Positions 30,073 through 38,546 of a stretch of DNA of 64,000 nt are shown here, one piece after another (positions within the stretch are counted from its first letter, which is position 1; every line of letters begins with the position of its first letter). Position numbers and translations under genes: made by a program. The notes below the pieces were generated by a model. That model worked only from the letters and a program-made list of their open reading frames with translations, was not told where the DNA came from and made no database searches. The stretch comes from Paraburkholderia rhynchosiae (GTDB taxonomy: Bacteria; Pseudomonadota; Gammaproteobacteria; Burkholderiales; Burkholderiaceae): contig NZ_PNXY01000006.1 of assembly GCF_002879865.1 (NCBI RefSeq), positions 1 through 64,000 of the forward strand. The letters are read 5' to 3'.

Positions 30073-31152
30073 TTGAGCCGCTATTGGAGTGACATTGTCC
30101 ACCGTCTGACGCCGTATGTGCCGGGCGAACAGCCCGTGCTCGCGCATCCGGTCAAGCTGAATACCAACGAAAATCCCTACCCTCCGTCGCCGCGCGTCCT
30201 CGAAGCGATCCGCCAGGAACTCGGCGATGCGGGAGAGTCCTTGCGACGCTATCCCGACCCAACCGCGCTCAAGCTGCGCGAAACGGTCGCTGCCTACCAC
30301 GGCATCCATGCCGACCAGATCTTCGCGGGCAACGGCTCCGATGAAGTGCTTGCGCTCACCTTCCAGGCATTGCTGAAACACGACAAGCCTTTGCTGTTCC
30401 CGGACATCACGTACAGCTTCTATCCGACTTACGCGCGGCTTTTCGCAGTCGGCTATCGGACGATTCCGCTCGACGACGCCTTCGCCATCAACGTGGACGA
30501 CTATGCGGTGCCCAACGGCGGCATCCTCTTTCCGAACCCGAATGCGCCGACCGGGCGCCCTTTGCCGCTCGCCGACATTGAGCGCCTGGTAGCGAAAAAC
30601 GCCGACTCCGTCGTGGTGATCGACGAAGCCTATGTGGATTTCGGCGCTGAATCGGCAATCGGGCTGATCGACCGCTATCCGAATCTGCTTGTCGTGCAGA
30701 CGGCGTCCAAGTCGCGCTCGCTGGCAGGCATGCGCGTTGGCTTCGCTTTCGGCAATGCGGAACTGATCGGCGCGCTGAATCGCGTGAAGGATAGCTTCAA
30801 CTCCTATCCGCTCGACCGCCTCGCTCAGGTTGCCGCCCGCGCGGCGTACGAAGACGACGGGTGGTTTCGCGACACATGCGCAAAGGTAATTGCGAGCCGC
30901 GAAAGACTGGCTGCAGGGCTGACGGCGCTGGGTTTCGACGTTGTGCCGTCCGCGGCGAATCTGCTGTTCGCGCGCCACGAGGCGTACGACGCAGCGACGC
31001 TCGTATCGCGGCTCCGTGAAAAGGAAATTATCGTACGCCACTTCAGGGCGCCGAGAATCGACCAGCACTTGCGCATCTCCGTCGGCACCGACGCGGAATG
31101 CGTGATTCTCCTTGACGCATTGCGCGACATTTTCGGCGCTTACGTGGGCTAA
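30073..31152 (+). CDS. hisC: Histidinol-phosphate aminotransferase
   Basis: PLP-dependent class I/II aminotransferase of histidine synthesis. The 359 residues have [12 protein letters not shown] near 29, the PLP Lys in [15 protein letters not shown] near 219, the DEAYVDFG motif near 184 and an Arg near the C-terminus (HLRISVG) for the phosphate or carboxylate. It starts at TTG 30073 with AGGAGA 6 bases before. It stands alone, away from a his operon, and may be a second copy of the enzyme. Confidence 0.94.
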   Translation: MSRYWSDIVHRLTPYVPGEQPVLAHPVKLNTNENPYPPSPRVLEAIRQELGDAGESLRRYPDPTALKLRETVAAYHGIHADQIFAGNGSDEVLALTFQALLKHDKPLLFPDITYSFYPTYARLFAVGYRTIPLDDAFAINVDDYAVPNGGILFPNPNAPTGRPLPLADIERLVAKNADSVVVIDEAYVDFGAESAIGLIDRYPNLLVVQTASKSRSLAGMRVGFAFGNAELIGALNRVKDSFNSYPLDRLAQVAARAAYEDDGWFRDTCAKVIASRERLAAGLTALGFDVVPSAANLLFARHEAYDAATLVSRLREKEIIVRHFRAPRIDQHLRISVGTDAECVILLDALRDIFGAYVG

Positions 31153-31171
31153 TCGATCGGCCTTACCAAAA

Positions 31172-31202
31172 GAAAATGGCGAGGCCCGCGCCTCGCCGTT
31201 TT
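31172..31202. terminator. Bidirectional terminator between hisC and the ferredoxin gene
   Basis: GGCGAGG (31178-31184) and CCTCGCC (31191-31197) form a stem flanked by AAAA upstream and TTTT downstream, so it can serve the convergent hisC and ferredoxin genes. Confidence 0.8.
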
Positions 31203-31219
31203 CGTTGAAACGCCCTGCT

Positions 31220-31531
<312 letters not shown>

Positions 31532-31540
31532 TTACGCCGG

Positions 31541-32056
31541 TTACGGTTGCCCCGCCGAGGCGCCGTCATCCGGGTCCAATGCCGCGACCTTTTCCTTCAG
31601 CCACTTTTCGACCGACGGGAAAACGAATTTGCTCACGTCGCCACCCAGTTGGGCGATCTCACGCACTATCGTGCCCGAGATGAACTGGTACTGGTCGGAC
31701 GGCGTCATGAACATGGTCTCGACATCGGGCAGCAGGTACCGGTTCATGCCCGCCATCTGGAACTCATACTCGAAGTCCGACACGGCGCGCAGGCCCCGCA
31801 CGATCACTCGCGCGTTATTCGTGCGCACGAAGTCCTTCAGCAGCCCCTTGAAGCTCATGACCTGAACGTTCGGATAATGACCTAGCACTTCATGAGCGAT
31901 GTCGAGGCGCTCTTTCAGCGTGAAGAACGGCTTCTTGTTGCGGCTATCTGCAACGCCCACCACCAGCGTGTCGAAAATGCTCGACGCGCGCCGAACGAGG
32001 TCTTCGTGACCGCGCGTCAGCGGATCGAACGTGCCCGGGTACACGGCGACTACCAT
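31541..32056 (-). CDS. coaD: Phosphopantetheine adenylyltransferase
   Basis: Fourth step of coenzyme A synthesis. The 171 residues have the nucleotidyltransferase signature [19 protein letters not shown] with the HxGH-like TRGH, and the [20 protein letters not shown] motif near 128. The length is typical. It follows rsmD by 112 bases, the usual order. Confidence 0.97.
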   Translation of the reverse strand: MVVAVYPGTFDPLTRGHEDLVRRASSIFDTLVVGVADSRNKKPFFTLKERLDIAHEVLGHYPNVQVMSFKGLLKDFVRTNNARVIVRGLRAVSDFEYEFQMAGMNRYLLPDVETMFMTPSDQYQFISGTIVREIAQLGGDVSKFVFPSVEKWLKEKVAALDPDDGASAGQP

Positions 32057-32168
32057 GAGATTTCTCCTCTCTTCAGACAGAAGGGCACGTCAAAGCGTCC
32101 ACGCGACGCATTTGGCACCAGTCGCGCGCGTGACGGCAAACCGTCCGGCGCTTGTTTTCGAAGGCGCA

Positions 32169-32783
32169 TTATTCCTCATTTTCGCGCTGCAGCAAATGGA
32201 AGTGGACGGCGCCCGCTTTGCCCTGCCTCACGATTTGCCAACCGGCGAGCGCTTCGTTCGCTACCGGCTCCAGCACCGCGCCGGCCTCGACGTACAGAAA
32301 ACCGTCTTTGCTCACCAACGGAGCGGCCAGCCGGAGCGCTTTATCGAGCAGATCATCGCCAAAAGGCGGGTCGAGAAACACGACGTCGAATGAACCGGGC
32401 GGCAGGCTCCCGGCAAGGCGCAAACCGTCAGCCTCCGCAATTTCGATCATGCGCGCCGCGAGGCGTTCCTGATTCGCGCGCAACTGATTTGCGGCCCGCG
32501 CGTTGCGCTCGACCATCAGCACTCGCGCCGCGCCGCGCGACGCCGCTTCGAAACCGAGCGCACCGCTGCCGGCGAACAGGTCGAGGCAGCGCTGGCCATC
32601 CAGACGTTGCCCGAGCCAGTTGAACAGCGTTTCGCGGACCCGATCAGGCGTGGGACGCAGGCCGTCGAGGTCGAGCACGGGCAAGGGCGTGCGTTTCCAG
32701 TCGCCGCCGATGATCCGGATGGCGTGCGGCTTGCCGCCTTTGGATGAGGCGCCATGGGCGCGGGAAGTTGCTGAACGGGGCAT
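32169..32783 (-). CDS. rsmD: 16S rRNA (guanine966-N2)-methyltransferase
   Basis: SAM-dependent methyltransferase that modifies 16S rRNA in the assembled 30S. The 204 residues show IRIIGGDWKRTPLPV near 21, the motif LDLFAGSGALGFEAASRGA near 62 and the catalytic DPPF in DVVFLDPPFGDDLL near 134. It is divergent from ftsY, a very common arrangement. Confidence 0.95.
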   Translation of the reverse strand: MPRSATSRAHGASSKGGKPHAIRIIGGDWKRTPLPVLDLDGLRPTPDRVRETLFNWLGQRLDGQRCLDLFAGSGALGFEAASRGAARVLMVERNARAANQLRANQERLAARMIEIAEADGLRLAGSLPPGSFDVVFLDPPFGDDLLDKALRLAAPLVSKDGFLYVEAGAVLEPVANEALAGWQIVRQGKAGAVHFHLLQRENEE

Positions 32784-33024
32784 GCAGATTCGATTACGTT
32801 ATGAAAGCGTCCGCGTCGTCGACGTATGCGGACTGGAGCGCCAACGTTACCACAGGGGCGCCGCGCGTCTAGCCTGGCCGTTCGGCCGATACGACGGGCG
32901 ACGGCGCGCCTGATAAAATGTGCGGCTTCCAGCGCCTTGCATCCCGCATCGCAACGCTGCCTGCCGCTCCCGCCGGTGCTGTACCGGCTGCGCGCATCGG
33001 CGCGCGCTCTCACCACGCCAGATC

Positions 33025-34209
33025 ATGTTCAGCTTTTTCAAACGATTCAAGGGCTCGAAAGAGTCCGAAAACGCGCCGGACGAATCGCAAACCGCGCCTG
33101 AAGGCCTGGTCGAGGAACCGGCCGTCGAAGCGCCTGCCGCGCCGCGTACGAACGCGCCGGCCGGCATCGTGACGCCACCCGCAGCCGCGGCGCCCGCCAT
33201 CGCGCCGCAATCCCAGCCCGAACCGGAACTGGAGCTGGAACCGGACTTCGAAGAATCGTCTCTCGAAACCGTCGAGATCGTGCCGCCGCCCGTGCAGGAC
33301 GCGGGCGCTAAGCGCTCGTGGATGACGCGCCTGAAAACCGGCTTGTCGAAGACCAGTTCCAGCCTCACCGGCATTTTCGTCGGCACGAAGATCGACGAGG
33401 ATCTTTACGAAGAACTCGAAACCGCGCTGTTGATGTCGGACGCGGGCGTGGACGCCACCGAATTCCTGCTCGAAGCGCTGCGCGAGAAAGTGCGCGTCGA
33501 GCGTCTCACCGATCCGCAACAGGTCAAGACGGCGCTGCGCACACTGCTCGTCGATCTGTTGAAACCGCTGGAAAAGTCGCTGATGCTCGGGCGCGCACAG
33601 CCGCTCGTCATGATGATCGCTGGCGTCAACGGCGCCGGCAAGACGACCAGCATCGGCAAGCTGGCCAAGCATCTGCAGAGTTTCAACCAGTCGGTGCTGC
33701 TGGCTGCGGGCGACACTTTCCGCGCCGCCGCGCGTGAGCAGCTGGCCATTTGGGGCCAGCGCAATAACGTCACGGTCGTGTCGCAGGAAAGCGGCGACCC
33801 GGCGGCGGTGATCTTCGACGCGGTCGGCGCCGCGCGGGCCCGCAAGGTCGATGTGATGATGGCGGACACCGCCGGCCGTCTGCCGACGCAACTGCATCTA
33901 ATGGAAGAGCTGCGCAAGGTGAAGCGCGTGATCGGCAAGGCGCAAGACGGTGCTCCGCACGAGGTGCTGCTCGTGATCGACGCCAATACCGGCCAGAACG
34001 CGCTCGCGCAGGTCAAGGCTTTCGACGACGCGCTCGGCCTCACGGGCCTGATCGTCACCAAGCTGGACGGCACGGCGAAGGGCGGCATTCTCGCGGCCAT
34101 TGCGCGGCAGCGTCCGATTCCCGTGTACTTCATCGGCGTCGGCGAAAAGGTCGAGGACTTGCAGCCTTTCAGCGCCGAAGAGTTTTCGGACGCGTTGCTG
34201 GGCGGCTAA
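33025..34209 (+). CDS. ftsY: Signal recognition particle receptor FtsY
   Basis: SRP receptor GTPase that docks ribosome-nascent chains at the inner membrane. The 394 residues have an acidic, Pro/Ala/Glu-rich A domain (about 1-90), then the N domain (about 100-185) and the G domain with [15 protein letters not shown] near 195, DTFRAAAREQL, DTAGRLPTQ and TKLDGTAKGG. ATG 33025 (MFSFFKRFKG) gives the amphipathic membrane-binding N-terminus; earlier in-frame starts add unrelated residues. Confidence 0.97.
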   Translation: MFSFFKRFKGSKESENAPDESQTAPEGLVEEPAVEAPAAPRTNAPAGIVTPPAAAAPAIAPQSQPEPELELEPDFEESSLETVEIVPPPVQDAGAKRSWMTRLKTGLSKTSSSLTGIFVGTKIDEDLYEELETALLMSDAGVDATEFLLEALREKVRVERLTDPQQVKTALRTLLVDLLKPLEKSLMLGRAQPLVMMIAGVNGAGKTTSIGKLAKHLQSFNQSVLLAAGDTFRAAAREQLAIWGQRNNVTVVSQESGDPAAVIFDAVGAARARKVDVMMADTAGRLPTQLHLMEELRKVKRVIGKAQDGAPHEVLLVIDANTGQNALAQVKAFDDALGLTGLIVTKLDGTAKGGILAAIARQRPIPVYFIGVGEKVEDLQPFSAEEFSDALLGG

Positions 34210-34278
34210 ACGCAGGCTAAACGCACGTTAGACGCAAGCTGGCGGCAAGCGCGACAGCCAGCCCCTTCCCGGCAAAGC

Positions 34279-34312
34279 ACAAAAAGGGCGCTCCGCGGAG
34301 TGCCCTTTTTGT
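34279..34312. terminator. Bidirectional terminator between ftsY and maiA
   Basis: AAAAAGGGC and GCCCTTTTT (34281-34310) surround a GC-rich inner stem (GCTCCGCGGAGT region). The flanking A and T runs make it usable from both sides for the convergent ftsY and maiA. Confidence 0.9.
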
Positions 34313-34328
34313 GTTCAACACCGCCGGA

Positions 34329-34973
34329 TCATTCTGCGTCCGGCTGCACCCCCGGCGCTGCGCGGGCGAATGCATCGATTTGCATCGCGTGATCGTAGAT
34401 GCGCTGAATCGTCGGAAACTTCGCTGTGTCGACCTTGAAGCGCTGTGCGTTGAACACCTGCGGAATCAGACACGCGTCGGCAAGCGTCGGCGCGTCGCCG
34501 AAACAGAGCTTGCCGGTGCGCGCGTCGCCGGCCAGGTGAGCCTCGAGCGTCGCGAAACCCGCTTCCACCCAATGCCGATACCAGGCGTCTTTTGCATCGT
34601 CGTCCACGCACAGCGTGTGCTTCAGATACTTGAGCACGCGCAGATTGTTCAGCGGATGAATCTCGCACGCGACCTGCAAGGCCACGGAACGCACATACGC
34701 TCGATCGGCGGGCGCCTTTGGCAAGAGCGGCGGCTCCCGATGTGTTTCCTCCAGATACTCGATGATCGCAAGCGACTGCGGCATCACCTCGTGGCCGTCA
34801 ATCAGGGTGGGAACGATGCCGTCCACGTTGATCTTGCGGTAATCGGGCTTCAACTGCTCGCCGCCGTCGCGCACGAGATGCACGGGCACATATTCGTACG
34901 GCAGATTTTTAACGTTCAGCGCGATACGCACGCGATACGACGCCGAGCTGCGGAAATAGCTGTAGAGCTTCAT
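34329..34973 (-). CDS. maiA: Maleylacetoacetate (or maleylpyruvate) isomerase
   Basis: Glutathione-dependent zeta-class GST that isomerises maleylacetoacetate to fumarylacetoacetate or the pyruvate analogue. The 214 residues have the active-site motif SYFRSSASYRVRIAL near 5, with Ser/Ser/Cys-loop-like SSAS, and the GST-C part FGDAPTLADACLIPQVFNAQ near 165. ATG 34973 (MKLYSYF) is used. It lies 24 bases after a FAH-family gene, so the pair forms the last two steps of tyrosine/homogentisate or gentisate breakdown; the ring dioxygenase is not here. Confidence 0.9.
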   Translation of the reverse strand: MKLYSYFRSSASYRVRIALNVKNLPYEYVPVHLVRDGGEQLKPDYRKINVDGIVPTLIDGHEVMPQSLAIIEYLEETHREPPLLPKAPADRAYVRSVALQVACEIHPLNNLRVLKYLKHTLCVDDDAKDAWYRHWVEAGFATLEAHLAGDARTGKLCFGDAPTLADACLIPQVFNAQRFKVDTAKFPTIQRIYDHAMQIDAFARAAPGVQPDAE

Positions 34974-34997
34974 GTCGTTGTCTCCTCCCAAACCGCG

Positions 34998-35696
34998 TCA
35001 GACGACGCGCACGCTGAACTCGCCGAGCCCGTCTACGCCGCCCTTCATCAGATCGCCCGGCGCCACCGCGCCGACGCCTTCGGGCGTGCCTGTGAAAATC
35101 AGATCGCCGGGTTGCAATTCGAACAGCGTCGACAGGTAGGCGATGGTTTCGCCGACCGACCAGATGAGTTGCGACACGTCCGAATTTTGCTTCTCTTCAC
35201 CGTTTACGGACAGCCAGATCGCGCCCTTCTCGACATGGCCGACCGCAGGAACCGGATGAATCGGGCCGAGCGGCGCGGAGTGATCGAAGCCTTTTGCTGT
35301 GTCCCATGGACGCCCCAGCTTCTTCGCCTCAGCCTGAAGATCGCGGCGCGTCATGTCGAGACCAAGCGCGTAGCCATAGACGTGATCGAGCGCGCTCTCA
35401 GCCGGAATATTCTTGCCGCCTTTGCCGATCGCCGCCACTAGCTCCATCTCGAAGTGGACATTTTTTGACAGCGACGGATACGGAAATTCGCCCGTTTCGC
35501 CCGGTGCGACATATAGAACGGCGTCCGCCGGCTTGCTGAAGAAAAACGGCGGCTCGCGGTCGGGATCGTGTCCCATCTCGCGGGCGTGTGCCTCGTAGTT
35601 GCGGCCGACACAGTAGATGCGACGCACCGGGAACTGCTCGCTGGACCCTACGACCGGCACGGCGACCGCCTGTGCGGGTGCAAATACGTAACTCAT
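34998..35696 (-). CDS. Fumarylacetoacetate/fumarylpyruvate hydrolase family protein
   Basis: 232-residue FAH-fold hydrolase. It has IYCVGRNYEAHAREMG near 25, the metal ligands in FEMELVAAIGKGGKNI near 75, and GDLIFTGTPEGVGAV near 200. It is short (no N-terminal SH3-like domain), like fumarylpyruvate hydrolases of the gentisate pathway. ATG 35696 (MSYVFAP) is the natural start. Co-directional with maiA, it likely cleaves the isomerised ring-fission product to fumarate plus acetoacetate or pyruvate. Confidence 0.88.
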   Translation of the reverse strand: MSYVFAPAQAVAVPVVGSSEQFPVRRIYCVGRNYEAHAREMGHDPDREPPFFFSKPADAVLYVAPGETGEFPYPSLSKNVHFEMELVAAIGKGGKNIPAESALDHVYGYALGLDMTRRDLQAEAKKLGRPWDTAKGFDHSAPLGPIHPVPAVGHVEKGAIWLSVNGEEKQNSDVSQLIWSVGETIAYLSTLFELQPGDLIFTGTPEGVGAVAPGDLMKGGVDGLGEFSVRVV

Positions 35697-35935
35697 CCCG
35701 TTCTCCGTTCTTCGATATGAGCCGCAGCGCGGCGATAAAACAACGAGTGTAACGCGCTGCAGATGGCCGCGCGCGCCAGTCCGGCATGGGTTCACGACAG
35801 CGGCACGCCGGCCGCGCGCCTGTGCCCGTGATTCGCCGGACGGCTATAGATGCGATACTCACACCAGATAACGTCCCTTGAATACCGTGGCGGCCGGCTC
35901 GACAGCAGCCCGCCAGCACGTCAAATCTGCTCGCC

Positions 35936-36907
35936 ATGACCGACTCCGCCGACACCGCCAACTCGTTCCCCTGGGCCCGCTTCATCAAGGAGATCGGCCG
36001 CGGCCCGAACGGCGCGCGCGCGCTCACCGCCGACGACACCCGCGCGCTTTATACCGCCATGCTTGACGGCCGCGTCGGCGAACTGGAACTCGGCGCGATC
36101 CTGCTCGCTTATCGCGTGAAAGGCGAGACCGCCGACGAGCTCGCCGCGATGCTGGCGGGCGCTCATGCGTCGTTCGAGCCGGTTCACCTGCCGCCCGGCG
36201 AGTTCCGGCCCGTGTCGATACCCACGTATAACGGCGCGCGCAAGCAGCCGAACCTGGTGCCGCTGCTCGCACTGTTGCTGGCGCGCGAAGGCGTGCCGGT
36301 TCTCGTGCACGGCGTCACTGAAGATCCGGGCCGCGTGACGAGCGCTGAAATTTTCACGTATCTGCGCATTCCCCACGCAAGCTCGCACGACGATATTGAA
36401 GACGGCCTTGCCGAGCGCCGTCTCGCGTTTGCGCCGATCGACGTCCTCGCGCCGAAGCTCGCGCGTCTGCTCGCGCTGCGCCGGCGCATGGGTGTGCGCA
36501 ATTCGACGCACACGCTCGTGAAGATCCTGCAGCCGTTCACGCCCGCGGGACTGCGCCTCGTCAACTACACACACCCGCCGTATCGCGACAGCCTCACGCA
36601 ACTGTTCAACACGCATCCCGACGCGGCGGCCGGCGGCGCTTTGCTCGCGCGCGGCACGGAAGGCGAAGCCGTAGCCGACACGCGGCGTCAGGTGCAGGTC
36701 GACTGGCTGCACGACGGCATCTGCGAGACGCGCGTGCCGCATGAGCGTTCGTCGCGGGACGCGCCCGAAGTCGAGCTGCCCGAAGCGCGCGACGCCGAGA
36801 CCACAGCGGCATGGATCGGCGCGGTGTTGCGCGGCGAGGCGCCGATACCGAGCGCGATCGAGCGGCAAGTCGAGCTGATCGTCGACGTCGCCAGAACGCC
36901 TGTGTAA
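35936..36907 (+). CDS. ybiB: YbiB-like TrpD2-fold DNA-binding protein
   Basis: 323-residue homologue of anthranilate phosphoribosyltransferase. The helical N-terminal domain (about 1-85) and the PRT-like domain (about 90-320) are clear, but the PRPP-binding GTGGD and the anthranilate-pathway motifs are absent (LVHGVTEDPGRVTSAEIF in place). E. coli YbiB is a non-specific nucleic acid binder regulated by LexA, and this protein aligns with that group by layout. No catalytic role should be assumed. Confidence 0.87.
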   Translation: MTDSADTANSFPWARFIKEIGRGPNGARALTADDTRALYTAMLDGRVGELELGAILLAYRVKGETADELAAMLAGAHASFEPVHLPPGEFRPVSIPTYNGARKQPNLVPLLALLLAREGVPVLVHGVTEDPGRVTSAEIFTYLRIPHASSHDDIEDGLAERRLAFAPIDVLAPKLARLLALRRRMGVRNSTHTLVKILQPFTPAGLRLVNYTHPPYRDSLTQLFNTHPDAAAGGALLARGTEGEAVADTRRQVQVDWLHDGICETRVPHERSSRDAPEVELPEARDAETTAAWIGAVLRGEAPIPSAIERQVELIVDVARTPV

Positions 36908-36976
36908 AGAGTCTGGCGGCGCGCGCGGCGCATCGTTCGCTGCAGCCGTCCGCGCGAACGATGCGAACGCCGCGGA

Positions 36977-37006
36977 TTGACACGCCGCTGCGGGCCGTCA
37001 TACATT
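36977..37006 (+). promoter_or_regulatory. Promoter of the leu leader
   Basis: A perfect -35 TTGACA (36977-36982) is followed after 18 bases by TACATT (37001-37006). Initiation would be close to the leader ATG at 37013, leaving almost no 5' UTR. Confidence 0.55.
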
Positions 37007-37012
37007 AGCCCG

Positions 37013-37096
37013 ATGCGTTTCCTTCCGAACATCCTCCGCATTTCCTCCGGCCGCCTAGCGCGGCCTCTATCGCTACGTCTAGCGCTTCTAGCGTAA
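37013..37096 (+). CDS. leuL: Leucine-rich leader peptide (leu attenuator)
   Basis: 27-codon ORF, 8 of them Leu (positions 4, 8, 15, 19, 21, 23, 25, 26). Five of the last six Leu codons are CTA, a codon rarely used in the surrounding high-GC genes. The C-terminal part reads RLARPLSLRLALLA before TAA. A perfect 10-bp inverted repeat overlaps the control codons. This matches the architecture of leucine attenuators that sense charged tRNA-Leu. It lies upstream of a leuA remnant. No Shine-Dalgarno sequence is evident, and the 3' terminator hairpin is not obvious. Confidence 0.7.
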   Translation: MRFLPNILRISSGRLARPLSLRLALLA

Positions 37097-37109
37097 GTCA
37101 GACGTAGCG
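37071..37109 (+). promoter_or_regulatory. Pause (1:2) hairpin of the leu attenuator
   Basis: CGCTACGTCT (37071-37080) is perfectly complementary to AGACGTAGCG (37100-37109) with a 19-base loop. The left arm covers Leu codons 21-23 of the leader peptide, and the loop contains the last Leu codons and the stop. A smaller stem ATCGGC/GCCGAT follows at 37114-37139, and AAGCAGT/ACTGCTT at 37161-37183; neither has a T run. Confidence 0.65.
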
Positions 37110-37451
37110 CCGCATCGGCACGTCGACTCGCACGCCGATTCCCCTGCCGCGCGCTCCTCAAAGCAGTTCAGCAGTTACTGCTTCATCCCCGACTGTAGTT
37201 CTTCACAAGCTGTAGCCGTCTGCATTCGTCCGTGTCCGCGCGGTCAATGCACGAGGATCGAATGCCCGTTGCATGCGCTTCATCCACGTCCACATTGGCT
37301 GGGGTCGTCGTCATGACGCTGTTCGTTCGCGCCCGTTCGCTGTTGCCGCTAGCGACCGGCTGGCGCGCCTCGCATTCGTGGCCGCGCGTCAGCCGCAGGA
37401 GGCGCACTGCCTGGCCGCCCCTTTTTGCATAAGAGACAATGAACGAGGTTC
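37110..37451 (+). other. Long untranslated region between the leu leader and the leuA remnant
   Basis: 342 bases without a recognisable gene. Two weak stems lie at its start. A T5 tract preceded by GC-rich sequence at about 37399-37436 could be what is left of the attenuator terminator, but the stem is poor. Short ORFs on both strands here have no recognisable content. Confidence 0.4.
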
Positions 37452-37937
37452 ATGATGCTGCGCAATCCCGCTGAAAAATATCGCCCTTTTCCGCCCGTAC
37501 GTCTCACCGGCCGCAAATGGCCGAGCCGCACGATCAACCATGCGCCGGCCTGGATGAGCACCGATCTGCGCGACGGCAACCAGGCGCTGATCGAGCCGAT
37601 GAACGCGGCGCAAAAGCTCCAGTTCTTCGAGATGCTGGTGGCGATCGGCTTCAAGGAAATCGAAGTCGGCTTTCCGTCCGCCTCGCAGACCGATTTCGAT
37701 TTCCTCCGCAAGCTGATCGAACAAAAACGCATTCCTGACGACTTCTGCGATATGGCGGCGGTTCGGCGCATTGTGGAGCGTTGCAACCAGATTCCGGTGC
37801 ACCCGCGCCATCCGTATGCGGGCAATGCGGTCATACGGAGTGGAAAAGTGATGGGCGATGCCGGATCGAACGATCAGGATCAGCAGAACCTCGGCCCGCG
37901 GACGATACGGGATGCGGAGCCGCAACCGGGCGTCTGA
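37452..37937 (+). pseudogene. leuA: 2-isopropylmalate synthase remnant with internal deletion
   Basis: The 161-codon ORF begins as a normal LeuA ([18 protein letters not shown]; active-site [15 protein letters not shown] near 36-50; [17 protein letters not shown] near 74-90). At about residue 96-98 it jumps in frame to a segment normally found more than 200 residues later ([20 protein letters not shown], about 104-123). The metal-binding HxH motif and the C-terminal regulatory domain are gone, and the last 35 codons (up to the stop at 37937) match nothing. An intact enzyme has about 550-570 residues, so this cannot make isopropylmalate. A functional leuA must exist elsewhere if the strain is prototrophic. 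Confidence 0.88.
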
Positions 37938-38119
37938 TAAAGAGCGGCATACGGCCCCCGCAACTCACGGCGTGACCCTTGGCAAGGTCACGCCGCTGTC
38001 CGAGGTCTCACGCGAGCAGCAACGGCCATCGCCGACCTCAGCGGCACAACCAACCGCGCCGCCTCACGCGCACCGACCGCCCACAAGGCCGCCGGCTAGC
38101 ACGAGCGAACCCACAAGGC
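37938..38119. other. Non-coding gap with a 10-bp hairpin
   Basis: CGGCGTGACC (37968-37977) pairs perfectly with GGTCACGCCG (37986-37995) around an 8-base loop. There is no T run on either side, so it is not a typical terminator. It lies between the leuA remnant and the end of the NTF2-like gene. Nothing else is seen. Confidence 0.5.
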
Positions 38120-38503
38120 TTATTCGATTGCGCAACGCGTGGCCTGCCACGCAATCAGGCGCCATTGGCCGTCTTCCTGCGTGTGGATCGCCGTGTAGGC
38201 AATCGGGAACAGCAGCGCGCCGTTGTTCGCTTCCATCTCGATCAGCGCGCGGCCCGTGACGACACAAGTCTCGCGGCCCACCGGCAGCACATCTTGCGAC
38301 TGCACCTCGATCTGCCGGTAGCGACGGCGCCCGGCAGTGATGCCGTCGATAAACTGCCGCTTCGTTTCACGCTTGCCGTTCGTATGCACATAGCTCACGT
38401 TCTCCGCGAGCAGCGTGTCGAGCGATTGCCCGTCACCGTCGACCATCGCACGGAAGCGCTCTCGCTCCAGCCCGCGAATCGCTTCGATCGTCTTTGCCGC
38501 CAT
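38120..38503 (-). CDS. NTF2-like (SnoaL/DUF4440) family protein
   Basis: 127-residue small cone-shaped fold protein. It begins with the helix KTIEAIRGLERERFRAMVDG followed by the DUF4440-type DTLLAENVSYVHTNGKRETK and ends with a beta hairpin DGQWRLIAWQATR. Members are diverse: isomerases, dehydratases or binding proteins. No catalytic assignment is possible. It lies 43 bases downstream of the pagL-like gene, in the same direction. Confidence 0.8.
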   Translation of the reverse strand: MAAKTIEAIRGLERERFRAMVDGDGQSLDTLLAENVSYVHTNGKRETKRQFIDGITAGRRRYRQIEVQSQDVLPVGRETCVVTGRALIEMEANNGALLFPIAYTAIHTQEDGQWRLIAWQATRCAIE

Positions 38504-38546
38504 TGCTCAGCCCCTTGCACCGGTGAGCCGGACGCGGCCACGGTCG

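Noticed and set aside
34203-34243. Short imperfect repeats (GGCTAAACGCA-like) at the ftsY stop
   Set aside because: Three loose copies of about 11 bases without symmetry; probably local duplication.
34311-35441. 376-codon plus-strand open frame antisense to maiA and the FAH-family gene
   Set aside because: It spans two convincing genes on the other strand and has no domain of its own.
37968-37995. 10-bp perfect hairpin downstream of the leuA remnant
   Set aside because: Considered as a terminator, but there is no T run on either strand.
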